Part shown: positions 1-9,513 of the stretch, piece by piece
Position numbering within the stretch: position 1 is the first letter of the stretch
Layout: each line of letters begins with the position of its first letter
Position numbers and translations under genes: made by a program
Assembly (NCBI RefSeq): GCF_014203795.1
Contig: NZ_JACHJU010000001.1
Span: 62,001-126,000, forward strand
Source of the DNA: Streptosporangium album
GTDB lineage: Bacteria > Actinomycetota > Actinomycetes > Streptosporangiales > Streptosporangiaceae
Direction: 5' to 3'
Length of the DNA stretch: 64,000 bases
The notes under the pieces: model-generated
Told to the model about the DNA's origin: nothing
The model's database searches: none
What the model saw: only the letters and a program-made list of their open reading frames with translations

Positions 1-816
1 GAAGGCCCGTCGCCGGAAGAGCCGGACGTCGATCAGCGGTTCGGCCAGCCGGGTCTGTCGCCTGGCGAACAGCGTCAGCCCGGCGACACCGAGCGCCGCA
101 GAGACCAGGACACCGGGGGTCGCCAGGCCGTACGCGGCCACCTCCTTTACAGCGTAGATCACAGCGATCACGCCGGCGAAGGACAGGAGGACACTAGCGA
201 GGTCGATCCGCCCGGCCGAGGGGTTACGCGACTCCGGGAGCACGAAGAGGCCGGTGACCAGGATGAGCGCCATCACCGGAAGATTGATCAGGAAGACCGA
301 ACCCCACCAGAAGCGGTCGAGCAGCAGTCCGCCGACGACCGGTCCCAGGGCGAAGCCCGCGGCGCCCATCCCGCTCCAGACGCCGACCGCCACGGTCCTC
401 TCCTTCGGGTCGGTGAAGGCGTTGCGGATGATCGACAGCGTGGAGGGCATGATCGTGGCGCCTGCCACCCCGAGCAGGGCGCGGGCGGCGATGAGCAGTT
501 CCGGGGTGGGCGCGTAGGCGGTCACCGCCGAGGCCGCGCCGAAGGCCACGGCTCCGGCCAGGAGCAGCCGCTTGCGGCCGATCCGGTCGCCGAGGTTGCC
601 CATCGTGATCAGCAGGCCGGTCAGCGTGACCGGCGGCGCTGACGGCCCGCGCACCGACCGCTGACGGCGCGTGTACGGCGGCGCCCGGATGTGCCCCACG
701 TCTCCGGTCTTCCCGTGGCGACCCGTCCGGCGCCCCTCCGGCAGGTCGGCCCCCGGGGTCACACGCCGAGCAGGGCGATCACCTCGCTCCAGGCCATGCG
801 GGTTCCTGTGAGCCAT
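1..816 (-). pseudogene. MFS drug exporter (DHA2/EmrB-QacA type), 5'-damaged and cut by the window edge
   Basis: Reading the minus strand from about 640 down to 1 gives a continuous DHA2-type major facilitator segment with the loop-2 motif GDRIGRKR, the helix-5 motif WSGMGAAGFALGPVVGG and an RLFRRRAF segment at the edge. Such exporters normally have 14 helices. An ATG at 816 follows a strong AGGAGGAGGA site and an 8-nt gap after the upstream regulator, and its frame stays open to the window edge. However, the first ~55 codons do not encode the expected first helix. A helix-1-like start (MAWSEVIALLGV) is visible in another frame at 797 and then hits TGA. The first helix therefore appears lost by deletion and frameshift, so the protein is probably non-functional. 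Assignment to the family is firm; pseudogene status is inferred. Confidence 0.75.
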
Positions 817-824
817 TCCTCCTC

Positions 825-2842
825 CTAAACGGTCCCGCCGATCCGGGCACGGACGGCCGCCGTGACGCGCACGGCGTCCGGGTGGGCCGACGCGGTGCCG
901 CGCAGCGTCGTGGCCGCGCCCAGCAGCCTGGCCGCTCCCCCGGCATCGCCCTCCAGCAGCGTGATCTCCGCCAGAGCCTCGACCACCGAACCCGCCACCG
1001 GCAGGTAGCGGCGGAGCGCCGGCTCCAGCGCCTTGACGTACCATCCCCTCGCCTCTGCCCTGTCACCGCTGGAGGCGGCGCTGAGATATCCGGCGTGCGC
1101 CGTCTCCAGGTCACCGTCGCGGACGCTCCCCTGCGCCCTGCGGTAGACGAGCTCGGCGATGTCCTCCACCGACTCCAGTTCCTCGGCCAGGCGGAGCGCC
1201 TCGTCGGCCAGCGCGCGCGATGCCGCCCTGTCCTCCCGCACGTCGGCCAGCTCGGCCAGCGTGAGCGCGGTCCCCCAGCGATCCCCGAGGGAACGGAACA
1301 GTTTCAGCACATCCTCGAAGGAGCGCTCCGCGGTCCCTGCGTCACCGCTGTGCAGCAGGTAGTAGCCGTAGCCGAAGCGAGCCAGCGTCCACAGCCACGG
1401 GTCCGCGGCGGCCTGCACCGGCCCGTCCGGGACACCTATGGCGCCGGAGTCGGCCGGACCGGTGAACAGCGGCCACAGCATGCCCAGGAACGGATACCGG
1501 TACGGCTGGTCGATCGACGGGATGAACGGGGCGACCGCCTCCAGCCGGGCGGATGTCTCCGGCGACCGTGACTCGCTGGAGAAGGCGAGCAGCACACAGA
1601 TGGCATACTCCTCCTCCAACCCCTCGACTGGTGACGGCCCGATCACGCCGAGAAGGTCGGCGGCCAGGCCCTCCCCCTCCGAACGGCGTCCCCGCGCCCA
1701 CCAGTACATGGCGAGCCCCGCCAGGAGGCGGAGCCCCTGCTCGATCCGGCCGGTGTCGACGGTCCAGCGCAGCGCGGCGTGCAGGTCGTCGCGCTCGTCG
1801 TCCAGCCGCCGCAGCCACTCCAGCTGCCCGTCGCTCCGCAGGTGCGGGTCCGCCGTGGTCGCCAGATCCACGTAGTGGGCGGCATGCGCTTCGTGGTATG
1901 TCTCCGTCTCGCCCGCCTCGGCCAGCCGTTCTGCGCAGTAGGCGCGGATGGTCTCCATCCCTCCGTCGGCGACGGGGGCCAGCTCCACGAAGCAGACGTC
2001 GCCCCGCTGCGCCGCGGCGACCTCTCCGGCCAGCCGGGTCTTGCCCGCGCCGCCGGGACCGACCAGGGTGATCAGCCGTGACTCACCAAGCAGCGCGCCG
2101 AGCCGGGAGGTCTCGTCCTTCCGTCCGACGAAGCTGGTCAGCCGGGCCCGCAGACCCGACCGGACAGGTGCGGCGCCGGAGGTGAACGCCATACCCGGCG
2201 CGGGGCCGCCGCCGAGTTCCTCGCCAAGGATCCGCCTGCCTGCCGACACCGTAGAGGGCCCGCATCAGCTGCCCGTGCAGCCGTTCCCGGAGCGGATGGG
2301 CGGCGGCCAACTCCTGGAGCTCGGCGACCAACTCCCGGTGGCGGCCAAGATCCAGCTCGGCCTGGACGCGGTCCTCGACGCAGTCGAGCCGGAGTCTGTC
2401 CAGCTTGATGGCGGGCGCATCGGCGAAGGGCGCCTCCCGGACGTCGGCCAAGGCGGGCCCGCGCCAGAGGGAGAGCGCCTCGGCCAGTGTCGTGGCCGCT
2501 CGCCGGGGGTCACCGGCCCCAGTGCCCGGCGAGCCGCTCGAAACGGTAGGCGTCGACCGCGCCGGCATCGACCACGAGCCGGTAACCGGCCGGATGGAAC
2601 TCGATCATGCTCTGGGCTCCGAGTGTCCTGCGGAGCCGGGAGATCTGGGACTGCAGGGCGTTGGCGGCGTTCTCGGGAGGGTCTGCGCCGTACAGTCCGC
2701 CGATCAACCGCTCGGTGGTCACGATCTTCCCCGCGGCCAGAAGCAGCAGCACCAGCAGGGCGCGCATCCCCGGCCCGCCGACGGTGACCACGCGCCCGCC
2801 GTCGAGCGTGATCCGCGTGGGGCCGAGAATGTCGAACTGCAT
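825..2842 (-). pseudogene. AfsR/SARP-type (BTAD) transcriptional regulator, broken
   Basis: Three reading frames together spell a SARP-family regulator. 2842-2510 encodes an OmpR-type DNA-binding domain (starts MQFDILGPTRI). 2515-2245 encodes the BTAD domain (AEALSLWRGPALADVREAPF, then HPLRERLHGQLMRALYG). 2249-825 encodes the end of BTAD (AGRRILGEELG), a P-loop NTPase start (LVGPGGAGKTRLAGEVAA) and TPR-like C-terminal repeats. There are two frame changes, near 2515 and 2245. In the last frame the NTPase jumps from CFVELAPVADG straight to METIRAYCAERLAEAGE, so most of the NB-ARC-like domain (usually 250-300 residues) is missing in frame. Such proteins usually activate neighbouring secondary-metabolism or efflux genes. 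The MFS gene follows 8 nt downstream, so the two probably formed one operon before decay. Confidence 0.8.
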
Positions 2843-3101
2843 GTCTCGATTATCGGGGGCGGGACGCCGATCACCGCTGCGGTCCGAGCTCTCCGGCCGG
2901 GGAGGTGGCGATGCGCGCCCGACCCGGATTTTGGGTCTAGGCAAGGGCGGACAGGTGAACTAACTTCTGGAAAAGTATCTTGTCCGAACCGCCGTCTCCA
3001 CCTGCTCGCCTCCGGGAACCACCTGATCGCCGTCGCCGCCCGGGCCGTGCCGCCCCGGGCGGCGGACGAGGGCGGACCGGTGAACCGGACGGAGGACGTG
3101 C

Positions 3102-3866
3102 GTGCCCAGAGCCCTCCCCCACCCCGAGCGGCGGCCTGTCCTGGTGACCGGGGCCTCGTCGGGGATCGGCTCGGCCGTGGCCGTCGGCCTGGCGGCCGCC
3201 GGATATCCGGTGGCACTGGGCGCGCGCCGTACCGCGATCTGCGAGGAGCTGGCGGTGAGGATCCGCGCCGACGGCGGGGAGGCGGCGGCGCTGGCCCTGG
3301 ACGTCACGTCGGACGAGTCCGTGTCCTCCTTCGTCGCCGGGGCCGAGCAGGTGCTGGGCACCGCCGAGGTGGTGGTGACCTGCGCGGGCGAGGTGACGCC
3401 GGAGAACGCCTATGAGACGGCCACACCCGACTTCGAGGCGCAACTGCAGCTCAACCTGGTCGGCACCCAGCGGTTCGTGGCCAAGGTGGCACCCGCGATG
3501 GCGACGAGGCACCGCGGTGACATCGTGTTCGTCAGCTCCGACGTCGTACGGCTGCCGCGCCCCCGGATGGGGGCCTACGTCGCGGCCAAGAACGGCGTCG
3601 AGGGGCTGGCCAGGCACGACCGCTTCCTCAACCCCTGTGACGTGGCGGCGGCCGTGCTCGCCGTGATCTCCATGCCGCGCGGCGCGCACGTCACACTGCT
3701 CGAGGCCGAGCCGGAGGCGCCCCTGCCCGCGGAGCGGCCTGCCCGCGGAGCGGCCTGCCCGCTGATCGGCGGGGCGTGTGGATCCGGCACGGTCCGGGGC
3801 GCCTGGTGCCCAGGCCGGGGGCCGAGATCGTCGTCTTGCCCGAAGGTGGGTGATACGTTCCAGTGA
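3102..3866 (+). pseudogene. SDR-family oxidoreductase with internal deletion and read-through C-terminus
   Basis: A GTG start at 3102 lies 6 nt after GGAGG. Residues 14-22 carry the NAD(P) motif TGASSGIGS, and GAYVAAKNG supplies the Y-x3-K catalytic pair. Immediately after that the sequence runs GVEGLARHDRFLNPCDVAAAV. In the related family about 50 residues normally separate the first GLAR (after the Y-x3-K helix) from the second (before HDRFLRP). The missing block looks like an in-frame deletion between two copies of the GLAR-coding sequence. The last ~40 residues (Pro/Arg/Gly/Cys-rich) do not resemble an SDR and suggest loss of the original stop. The cofactor-binding half is intact, but the substrate side is lost, so activity is doubtful. 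Confidence 0.65.
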
Positions 3867-4170
3867 AAGGTCCGCACCATGGGCACAATCCCGTCTCTGC
3901 GAGATTCGAGCGTGTGATCGCCGGATCGGCGGGGGACGTGAAGAGGGATCGGATTCATCGGGATGGGCCGGGCAGGCGGGCCCGAGATGATCACCTCGCG
4001 GAAGACGGCATACCTGTAACGCCCGGCGACCTACTGCACGACATATTGGTACATGTCAGGACTATTGCGAGAAGGTCTATCCCTGGCGGGGAAACCAGCC
4101 GGGAACGAGGGGCTCAGACGTCTCTCGCCCTGCTCGCCTGAACCGGCTGGCTGACGGACTCGGAGTGCCT
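3867..4170. other. Intergenic stretch, nothing recognised
   Basis: About 300 bp between the decayed SDR gene and the CMD-family gene. Short open frames exist on both strands, but none has a credible ribosome site or recognisable protein. It probably contains the promoter of the gene at 4171. Confidence 0.4.
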
Positions 4171-4554
4171 ATGAGCGACCACGCGAACGAAAGCACCCCT
4201 GACCGCCGGGCCCGCGGATTGGAGATCATGAAGCGGGTCCATGGCTGGGACCAGGTCGGCGAGGGTCCCGGTGACTTCTTCGGCATGACCATCGAACATC
4301 TGTTCGCCGAGGTGTGGTCCAGAGACGGGCTGAGTATGCGAGACCGGCGGCTGCTCCTGCTCGGCCTCCTCGTCGGGCAGGGCATGGACGACGCGATCGA
4401 CGTCCAGCTCGACGCGGCGCTGCGCACCGGGGAACTCACCCCGGACGAGCTCCGCGAGATCGTCATCTTCCTCACCCACTACGCGGGCTGGCCGCGCGGC
4501 GCCAAGCTCAACACCCAGGTCGAGGAACTGGTCGCCCGCGTCATGAAGGCGTAG
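4171..4554 (+). CDS. Carboxymuconolactone decarboxylase (CMD/AhpD-like) family protein
   Basis: A 127-residue protein of the size and helical pattern of single-domain CMD proteins. The typical core is visible: SMRDRRLLLLGLLVGQGMDDAIDVQLDAALRTG, then TPDELREIVIFLTHYAGWPRGA near the C-terminus, which resembles gamma-carboxymuconolactone decarboxylases. The two-Cys CxxC motif of AhpD peroxidoreductases is absent, so a decarboxylase or ring-cleavage-pathway role, or an orphan function, is likelier than peroxidase activity. The ATG at 4171 is preferred over GTG at 4165 because GGAG lies 5 nt upstream of it. It is intact, unlike its left-hand neighbours, and ends before a strong hairpin. Confidence 0.8.
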   Translation: MSDHANESTPDRRARGLEIMKRVHGWDQVGEGPGDFFGMTIEHLFAEVWSRDGLSMRDRRLLLLGLLVGQGMDDAIDVQLDAALRTGELTPDELREIVIFLTHYAGWPRGAKLNTQVEELVARVMKA

Positions 4555-4614
4555 CCCCGTCCCGCCGGCACCCGTCACGCCCGCGGAACGCGACAGGGCG
4601 GCGGCAGGCGGTGC

Positions 4615-4663
4615 GGCCGGTACGGCGAGCCGGTGCGATGCCTGTCGGCTCGCCGTACCGGCC
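4615..4663. terminator. Bidirectional hairpin terminator
   Basis: A perfect 18-bp inverted repeat (left arm 4615-4632, right arm 4646-4663, 13-nt loop; arm begins GGCCGGTACGGCGAG) lies between the convergent genes ending at 4554 and 4744. There is no U-run, as is common for actinobacterial terminators. Confidence 0.75.
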
Positions 4664-4743
4664 CCCGGCCGCCGCCAGCCGGAGCCGGATGCGGCCGAGT
4701 GGCCGGCTCGCAGGCGACCGGCACCGGGGCGCCGACCGGCCGT

Positions 4744-6003
4744 TCAGAGACGCTCGACGTTGGCTCCCCGGCAGCGGTCGCGTGTGTCGAAGACGAAAGG
4801 GCTCACCCGCTGGATCATCTCGTAGTCGAAACAGTCGTGGTCGGTGAGGATCACGACCGCGTCCGCCTGTGACAGCTCCCCGGCCGTCGGCTGGACGATC
4901 TCGATCCCCGGCGGCGGCATGAGCGCGTCCACGTGGGGATCGGCGGCCCGCACGTCGGCGCCCAGCTTGCCAAGGACCTTGGCCACCTCGATCGCGGGCG
5001 ACTCCCGGCAGTCTCCGGCGTTCTTCTTGTAGGCGAGGCCGAGCAGGAACACCCGGCTGCCCTTGACCGCCTTGCGCCGCTGGTTCAGCCCGAGGATCAG
5101 CCGGTGCACGACGTGGTCCGGCATGTGGTCGTTGATGTCGTTGGCCAGTTCCACGAACCGGAAGTTGTGCCCCAGGCTCCGCTTGACCTTCCAGGACAGG
5201 TAGGACGGGTCGATCGGCAGGCAGTGCCCGCCGACCCCCGGGCCGGGGGTGAAGCGCATGTAGCCGAACGGCTTGGTGGAAGCGGCGTCGATGGCCTCCC
5301 ACACATCGATCCCGAGCTGCTGGGCGAAGATCGACAACTCGTTCACCAGGGCGATGTTGACATGCCTGAAGGTGTTCTCCAGGAGTTTGCACAGCTCGGC
5401 GACCTGCAGCGACGAGACCGGAACGACGTCTCGCACGATCCGCTCGTAGAACTCCCGGGTCCTTTCCAGGGAGGCCTCGTCGATCCCGGAGACGACCTTC
5501 GGCGTGTTCTCCAGCTGCCACCGGGGGTTGCCCGGATCGATCCGTTCCGGGCTGTAGCCCAGGAAGAAGTCCTCGGGCGTGCACAGCCCCGAGCCCTCCT
5601 CCAGCAGCGGCCGGAGATACTCCTCGGTGGTTCCGGGATAGGTGGTGGACTCCAGGATCACCGTGGCGCCCGGCCGGATCAGCGGGGCCAGCGACTCGCC
5701 GGCCGAGCCGATGTGGCGGAGGTCGGGGACGCCCTCACGTAGCGGGGTCGGCACCGTTATCACGCAGACGTCGAATGCCTCCGCGTCGGCGTAGTCGGTG
5801 CCGACCAGGTAACGGCCGGAACGGTGGGCGGCGACCAGCAGGTCGTCGTCGACGTCCTCGACATAGGACTCGGCGGCGTTGAGCCGCTTGACCCGCCACT
5901 CGTCCAGATCGATCCCCACGACGTCGAACCCCGCGCTGACCGCCCGCATCGCCAGAGGCAGGCCAACGTACCCCTGGCCGACGACGACCAGTTTCTCTCC
6001 CAT
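4744..6003 (-). CDS. Nucleotide-sugar dehydrogenase (UDP-glucose / UDP-ManNAc dehydrogenase family)
   Basis: A 419-residue NAD-dependent dehydrogenase that oxidises the C6 hydroxyl of a UDP-sugar to the uronic acid. The Rossmann motif GQGYVGLPLA lies at residues ~8-17. The central domain carries the catalytic-cysteine motif GGHCLPIDPSYLSW, and the third domain contains GLAYKKNAGDCRESPAIEV. The overall sequence resembles WbpA/TviB-type UDP-HexNAc dehydrogenases more than UDP-glucose 6-dehydrogenases, but the substrate cannot be fixed by eye. ATG at 6003 is chosen because the glycine-rich motif starts right after it; longer frames would add an unrelated 40-residue leader. It is transcribed divergently from the DUF3494 gene and probably supplies a uronic acid precursor to the surface glycan made further right. 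Confidence 0.88.
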   Translation of the reverse strand: MGEKLVVVGQGYVGLPLAMRAVSAGFDVVGIDLDEWRVKRLNAAESYVEDVDDDLLVAAHRSGRYLVGTDYADAEAFDVCVITVPTPLREGVPDLRHIGSAGESLAPLIRPGATVILESTTYPGTTEEYLRPLLEEGSGLCTPEDFFLGYSPERIDPGNPRWQLENTPKVVSGIDEASLERTREFYERIVRDVVPVSSLQVAELCKLLENTFRHVNIALVNELSIFAQQLGIDVWEAIDAASTKPFGYMRFTPGPGVGGHCLPIDPSYLSWKVKRSLGHNFRFVELANDINDHMPDHVVHRLILGLNQRRKAVKGSRVFLLGLAYKKNAGDCRESPAIEVAKVLGKLGADVRAADPHVDALMPPPGIEIVQPTAGELSQADAVVILTDHDCFDYEMIQRVSPFVFDTRDRCRGANVERL

Positions 6004-6209
6004 GTCAGGACCCCCGTCACTTCGAGTGATATACGACCTGACTGTAGGAGCCGAGTGTCCTCGAAACACCGATTCGGCGACACCTCGGGCGTGTCGTCTC
6101 CGCGTTTCAGGGGTCCACCGCATGTCGGTTCAGGGCGGCGAGAACAACAACCGTAAGGTCGATTACTCAGATACATATTGATTTTACTTACGGACAAAGG
6201 GATAACTTC

Positions 6210-7292
6210 ATGATAAAACACGGTTACCCTCGTGCTCTTCGGCGGAATATCCGTAGCTCCTGGCTGGATGCGACTCTCGCGACCGTCCTCGCGCTGGGCA
6301 TACCCCTCGCACTGTCACCCAAAGCAAATGCGGACATACGGCCGGTGACTCTCGGAAATGCCATGGACTGCGTGGTCATGGCCGGCAACGCGGTCACAAG
6401 CACGAATCTCACCACGATCACCGGTGCGGTCGCCTTGAGCCCGGGCACCACGATGAGCGGCTTCCCACCGGGAATGCTGCGGGGAGGGGTACACAAGAAC
6501 GACGCCGAGGCGAAGGATGAAAAGGCCGACGCGGTCGCTGCTTACAACGACGCGGCCGGGCGGACACCCACCGCCACCATTCCCCCGAACCTCGGAGGAG
6601 GGGCGACCATAACCCCGGGTGTCTACGACACTTCCGGAGGCGTCTTCGAGCTAACCGGGACGCTTACGCTTGACGCCATGGGCGACCCGAACGCGGTCTT
6701 CATCTTCCAAGCCGACTCCGCTCTCAACACGGCAAGGGTCAGCAACATCGACCTTGCGAACGGCGCACAGGAGGACAACATCATCTGGCAGGTCGGCAAC
6801 TCGGCGACCCTGGGGCCATACTCCACCTTCCGGGGGAACCTCCTGGCCCTGAACGATGTCATGGTGATGAAGGGCACGGCGATGTACGGCCGCGCCATGG
6901 CCCTGAACAATGTGGTGGCCATAGACGGCACGAGCATCCTGCCGACCACCCGGGTCACGTTGCCGAACAACCCACCGACCACTACGACCCTGGCCTCGTC
7001 GCCGAACCCGTCCCGGAAAGATGAGCCGGTCACCTTCGCCGCCAAGGTAAGCGGAAACTTCGAAGGGGTCGGCCCCACCAACGAAGTGCTCTTCAAGGAC
7101 GGCTCCGCCGTCATCGGCTCGGCCATGCTCGACGACTTCGGCGTCGCGACGTTCACGACCGCAGAACTCACCAGAGGCGTGCACCCCATCACGGCTGTCT
7201 ATGTGGGCGGCGGCACCGCCGTTGGTGAGGCCTGGGTCGACTTCGCCCCAAGCGAATCACTCGTAGTGAATCAGCAGGTGCTCAACCGCTAG
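6210..7292 (+). CDS. Secreted DUF3494 (ice-binding-like) protein with Ig-like domain
   Basis: A 360-residue exported protein. The signal peptide (residues ~1-42) has an Arg-rich n-region, a hydrophobic core and an A-x-A site (KANADI). Residues ~45-250 form a DUF3494 domain, the beta-solenoid fold of ice-binding proteins and adhesins, seen in VTLGNAMDCVVMAGNAV, FIFQADSALNTARVSN and TLGPYSTFRGNLLAL. Residues ~255-345 form a bacterial Ig-like repeat (PPTTTTLASSPNP to ITAVYVGGG). The start is supported by AAGGGA 7 nt upstream. The paralogue at 9514 has the same first two domains plus DUF4082 units. DUF3494 proteins are not all ice-binding; here an adhesive or matrix role is more plausible (inference). 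Confidence 0.88.
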   Translation: MIKHGYPRALRRNIRSSWLDATLATVLALGIPLALSPKANADIRPVTLGNAMDCVVMAGNAVTSTNLTTITGAVALSPGTTMSGFPPGMLRGGVHKNDAEAKDEKADAVAAYNDAAGRTPTATIPPNLGGGATITPGVYDTSGGVFELTGTLTLDAMGDPNAVFIFQADSALNTARVSNIDLANGAQEDNIIWQVGNSATLGPYSTFRGNLLALNDVMVMKGTAMYGRAMALNNVVAIDGTSILPTTRVTLPNNPPTTTTLASSPNPSRKDEPVTFAAKVSGNFEGVGPTNEVLFKDGSAVIGSAMLDDFGVATFTTAELTRGVHPITAVYVGGGTAVGEAWVDFAPSESLVVNQQVLNR

Positions 7293-7318
7293 GCCCGTTT
7301 TCCGCACGTGGCTGATCG

Positions 7319-7849
7319 TCAGCGGAGTTCTCTGGGATCAACGTCGAGGAGATCGAGGAGATCGAGCTGGAGGTCGCTGGGTTGAGGAATGATCGGGGGC
7401 GACTGACCGGCCGTGGGAATGATCCGCAGGCCGGCCAGCGCCTTGAAGATGAGTCCACCGGTGGGAACCGCGGCTCGTCCGGCGTACAGACCGTTGACCT
7501 TGGTCGTTTTCTGCCGGGCCAGGGCTTGGCGGACCTGGCGTTCGACCAGGCAGAAGATGAGCAGGGCCAAGCAGATCACGGTGATCAGCGCACTGATGCG
7601 CCGGTTGCTCTTCAGGTAGAGGGTGGTCACGGCGAGCGGCCCCTTGAACGCCGCGTAGCGGCGCTCGACCGATTCCTGCTTTTTGTACAGCAGCAGGACC
7701 TGCGCGGCATCGGCCGGGCCGGGATCAAGATTGGACAACAAGGCGTACCAGCCGTCGGCTGCGGCTTCGGCCTCGATCGCCTCTTGGCTGAGCTCCCAGG
7801 TCAACGTGGGCTTACCGGTGGCCGGATCGGTCCCGACCTCAGAGGGCAC
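7319..7849 (-). pseudogene. IS1634-family transposase, C-terminal fragment
   Basis: The minus-strand frame contains the C-terminal part of an IS1634-type transposase: DGWYALLSNL, VLLLYKKQESVERRYAAFKGPL, LKSNRRISALITVICLALLIFCLVERQVRQAL. Family members are roughly three times longer; the N-terminal and most of the catalytic DDE region are missing. It lies directly downstream of, and convergent to, the first DUF3494 gene. It is a dead fragment. Confidence 0.75.
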
Positions 7850-7867
7850 GGCTAATCATGCATGAGG

Positions 7868-7940
7868 TCGTTATCGAGTAACTCGTGACCCGCACTGCCA
7901 TATCTGGTGTCTCATTGTCTGAGAACGCCGGAGCCGTGGC
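7868..7940. repeat. Relic of an ISAs1-type element end
   Basis: This stretch resembles the sequence upstream of the ISAs1 transposase at about 27075-27145: both share TCTGGTGTCTCA-like and GAGAACGCCGG-GCCGTGG words in the same order, with scattered differences. It is probably a decayed IS end. The rest of 7850-8088 has no recognisable gene. Confidence 0.45.
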
Positions 7941-8088
7941 ATACTCCCCGGCCTGATCCTCCTCTTCCGCGGTAACCGGATAAGAGCGTAACGTTGCACG
8001 ATCATCGAATACGTCGAGGTCATGAAAGATCCCGACCAAACGGGCATGTTTTATCTCGAGATGTCATTTATTTGCTCCAATCGTAACC

Positions 8089-8916
8089 TTGATCAGGCAT
8101 CGCCACCCCATAAGCGGGCATCTCCCGTTCGCACCGCCATGCAATGCGGTGACTCGGAAAATCCAATTTTTCGCCGCAGGGAGAATCCCATTGATTCCTC
8201 GCAGAAGCATATCGGCCGTCGCGTTGGTGATGGCCTGTGGAACATTGGGGTTACCGAATCCGGGAGTGGCCGGCGCGAGCACGATCACCGAAACGGCCGG
8301 AACCACTCTCGTGGACCGACTCGCGAACAGGAACGATGTCCCCTGCATGGCCCACAGGTATCGTCACCGGAAATCCTGTAGGTGTCGGTGCGATCGGTGC
8401 GGATGCCGACATCGTAGCTGCAGGCGGGGCCCTCGAGGACCGAAGGGGCCCTCCGGCGAAAAAGGCCCCTGCGGGAAACAAGGACCACCCGGAGAAAGGG
8501 GACTTAACGGAGAAAGTGGGCTGAATGGAGAAAGGGGCCCGAAAGGACAGGATGGTCTTCCTGGGACGATTTCTAGCGTCGATACGACGCTCGTTTCGCT
8601 TACATTTCCGCCATATGATACAAACTTCACCGCCTATGCCAAAGGCGGTACTACCTGGATCCGGGACCCCCGGACCGCCCCGCCGCAGGCATGGCACAGT
8701 CTCGCCGCAGTGCCGGGCTATCCGGCCGGCGCGATCGGCGTCTCTTTGACCGAAGCCGCCGCACCCCTCAGCAGCCTTCTGATCACGGTGCTGACATCGG
8801 ACGGCACCCTTACTGAGACCAAGTGCATTCTTACTGCATCTTCCCCGCCCCCAGGCCTGGCCTGGGGATCAACCTACTGTGCCCCGTTCACCGTCATCAC
8901 TCCGCCATCCGGCTAA
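8089..8916 (+). CDS. Secreted collagen-like (Gly-X-Y) protein
   Basis: About 275 residues. A hydrophobic segment (residues ~40-62) ending GVAGA looks like a signal peptide after an unusually long N-region. Residues 97-111 form a Cys/Arg-rich block, CRCRCDRCGCRHRSC, with six cysteines. Residues 114-158 are 15 uninterrupted Gly-X-Y triplets (GPR, GPK, GPS, GEK and so on). A ~115-residue C-terminal beta-rich domain contains FTAYAKGGTTWIRDP and two further cysteines (CILT, YCAPF). Gly-X-Y repeats form triple helices, and the Cys block could disulfide-link chains (inference). The TTG start at 8089 is uncertain, but the resulting MIRHRHPIS resembles the MIQHRHIPQ start of the gene at 9514. A later start nearer the signal peptide is possible. 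Function: probable matrix or adhesin component. Confidence 0.72.
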   Translation: MIRHRHPISGHLPFAPPCNAVTRKIQFFAAGRIPLIPRRSISAVALVMACGTLGLPNPGVAGASTITETAGTTLVDRLANRNDVPCMAHRYRHRKSCRCRCDRCGCRHRSCRRGPRGPKGPSGEKGPCGKQGPPGERGLNGESGLNGERGPKGQDGLPGTISSVDTTLVSLTFPPYDTNFTAYAKGGTTWIRDPRTAPPQAWHSLAAVPGYPAGAIGVSLTEAAAPLSSLLITVLTSDGTLTETKCILTASSPPPGLAWGSTYCAPFTVITPPSG

Positions 8917-8940
8917 AAGCCCGCTGAAGATCTTGGTCTG

Positions 8941-9304
8941 GGACTGTCGCGGGCGGGGTGGATGCTCTGTCGTCAGGCGGCAGTTGCCTCGGGCAACCAA
9001 CCGGGCCACCTCTCGTTCGACCGGTGGGCACCGGCGACAGGACCGAACAACTCACTCCGAGAACGCAACATCGCGATGCTGGCCAGGCAGTCACCACCCG
9101 GCATCAGCGTGATCGTGAGATAGGCGACGACCTTGCCGGGGCGCGGACCGCACCACTGGGCCACCGCTGCTCCAACTGCCTCGAAAGAGCCTGATTCAGG
9201 CCGATGACACGCAAGGTCTCCAGCAAGAGCAGGCCGCCCGGCCAGGAGATCGTCCCCCCATCGTCGGCGGATACGGTTTTGACGCGAGAAGCAATGATCT
9301 TCAC
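8941..9304 (-). pseudogene. IS1380-type transposase, degenerate N-terminal fragment
   Basis: Two minus-strand frames give pieces of an IS1380-family N-terminus: ISWPGGLLLLETLRVIGLNQALSRQL, then in another frame PGKVVAYLTITLMPGGDCLASIAMLRSRSELFGPVAG. The second resembles the family block PGK-x-LA-x-ALGGDCLADIAVLR. There is at least one frameshift and no catalytic domain. It fills most of the gap between the collagen-like gene and the gene at 9514; the remaining ~210 bp (9305-9513) is probably the latter's promoter region. Confidence 0.6.
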
Positions 9305-9513
9305 GCGAAAAGTGTCTCTTGATCTGGCACAGACAGGACTCTCAACAAGCCCCGCCCTCGCACACCAAAGAAACCTTTATCACATAAACGATCAAATTTG
9401 CCTAGATTCACCGTGAAGCCCGAGGTCGGATGGCAAACCTATTTAAAGTACCGGCCGTGGAGTGCATCCATGGATAAAGCCCATTCAAATCGAATACTAA
9501 TAGAGGCCTCTCC

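Noticed and set aside
3863-4141. Small protein gene between the SDR and CMD genes
   Set aside because: No ribosome site or similarity, and composition unlike neighbouring genes.
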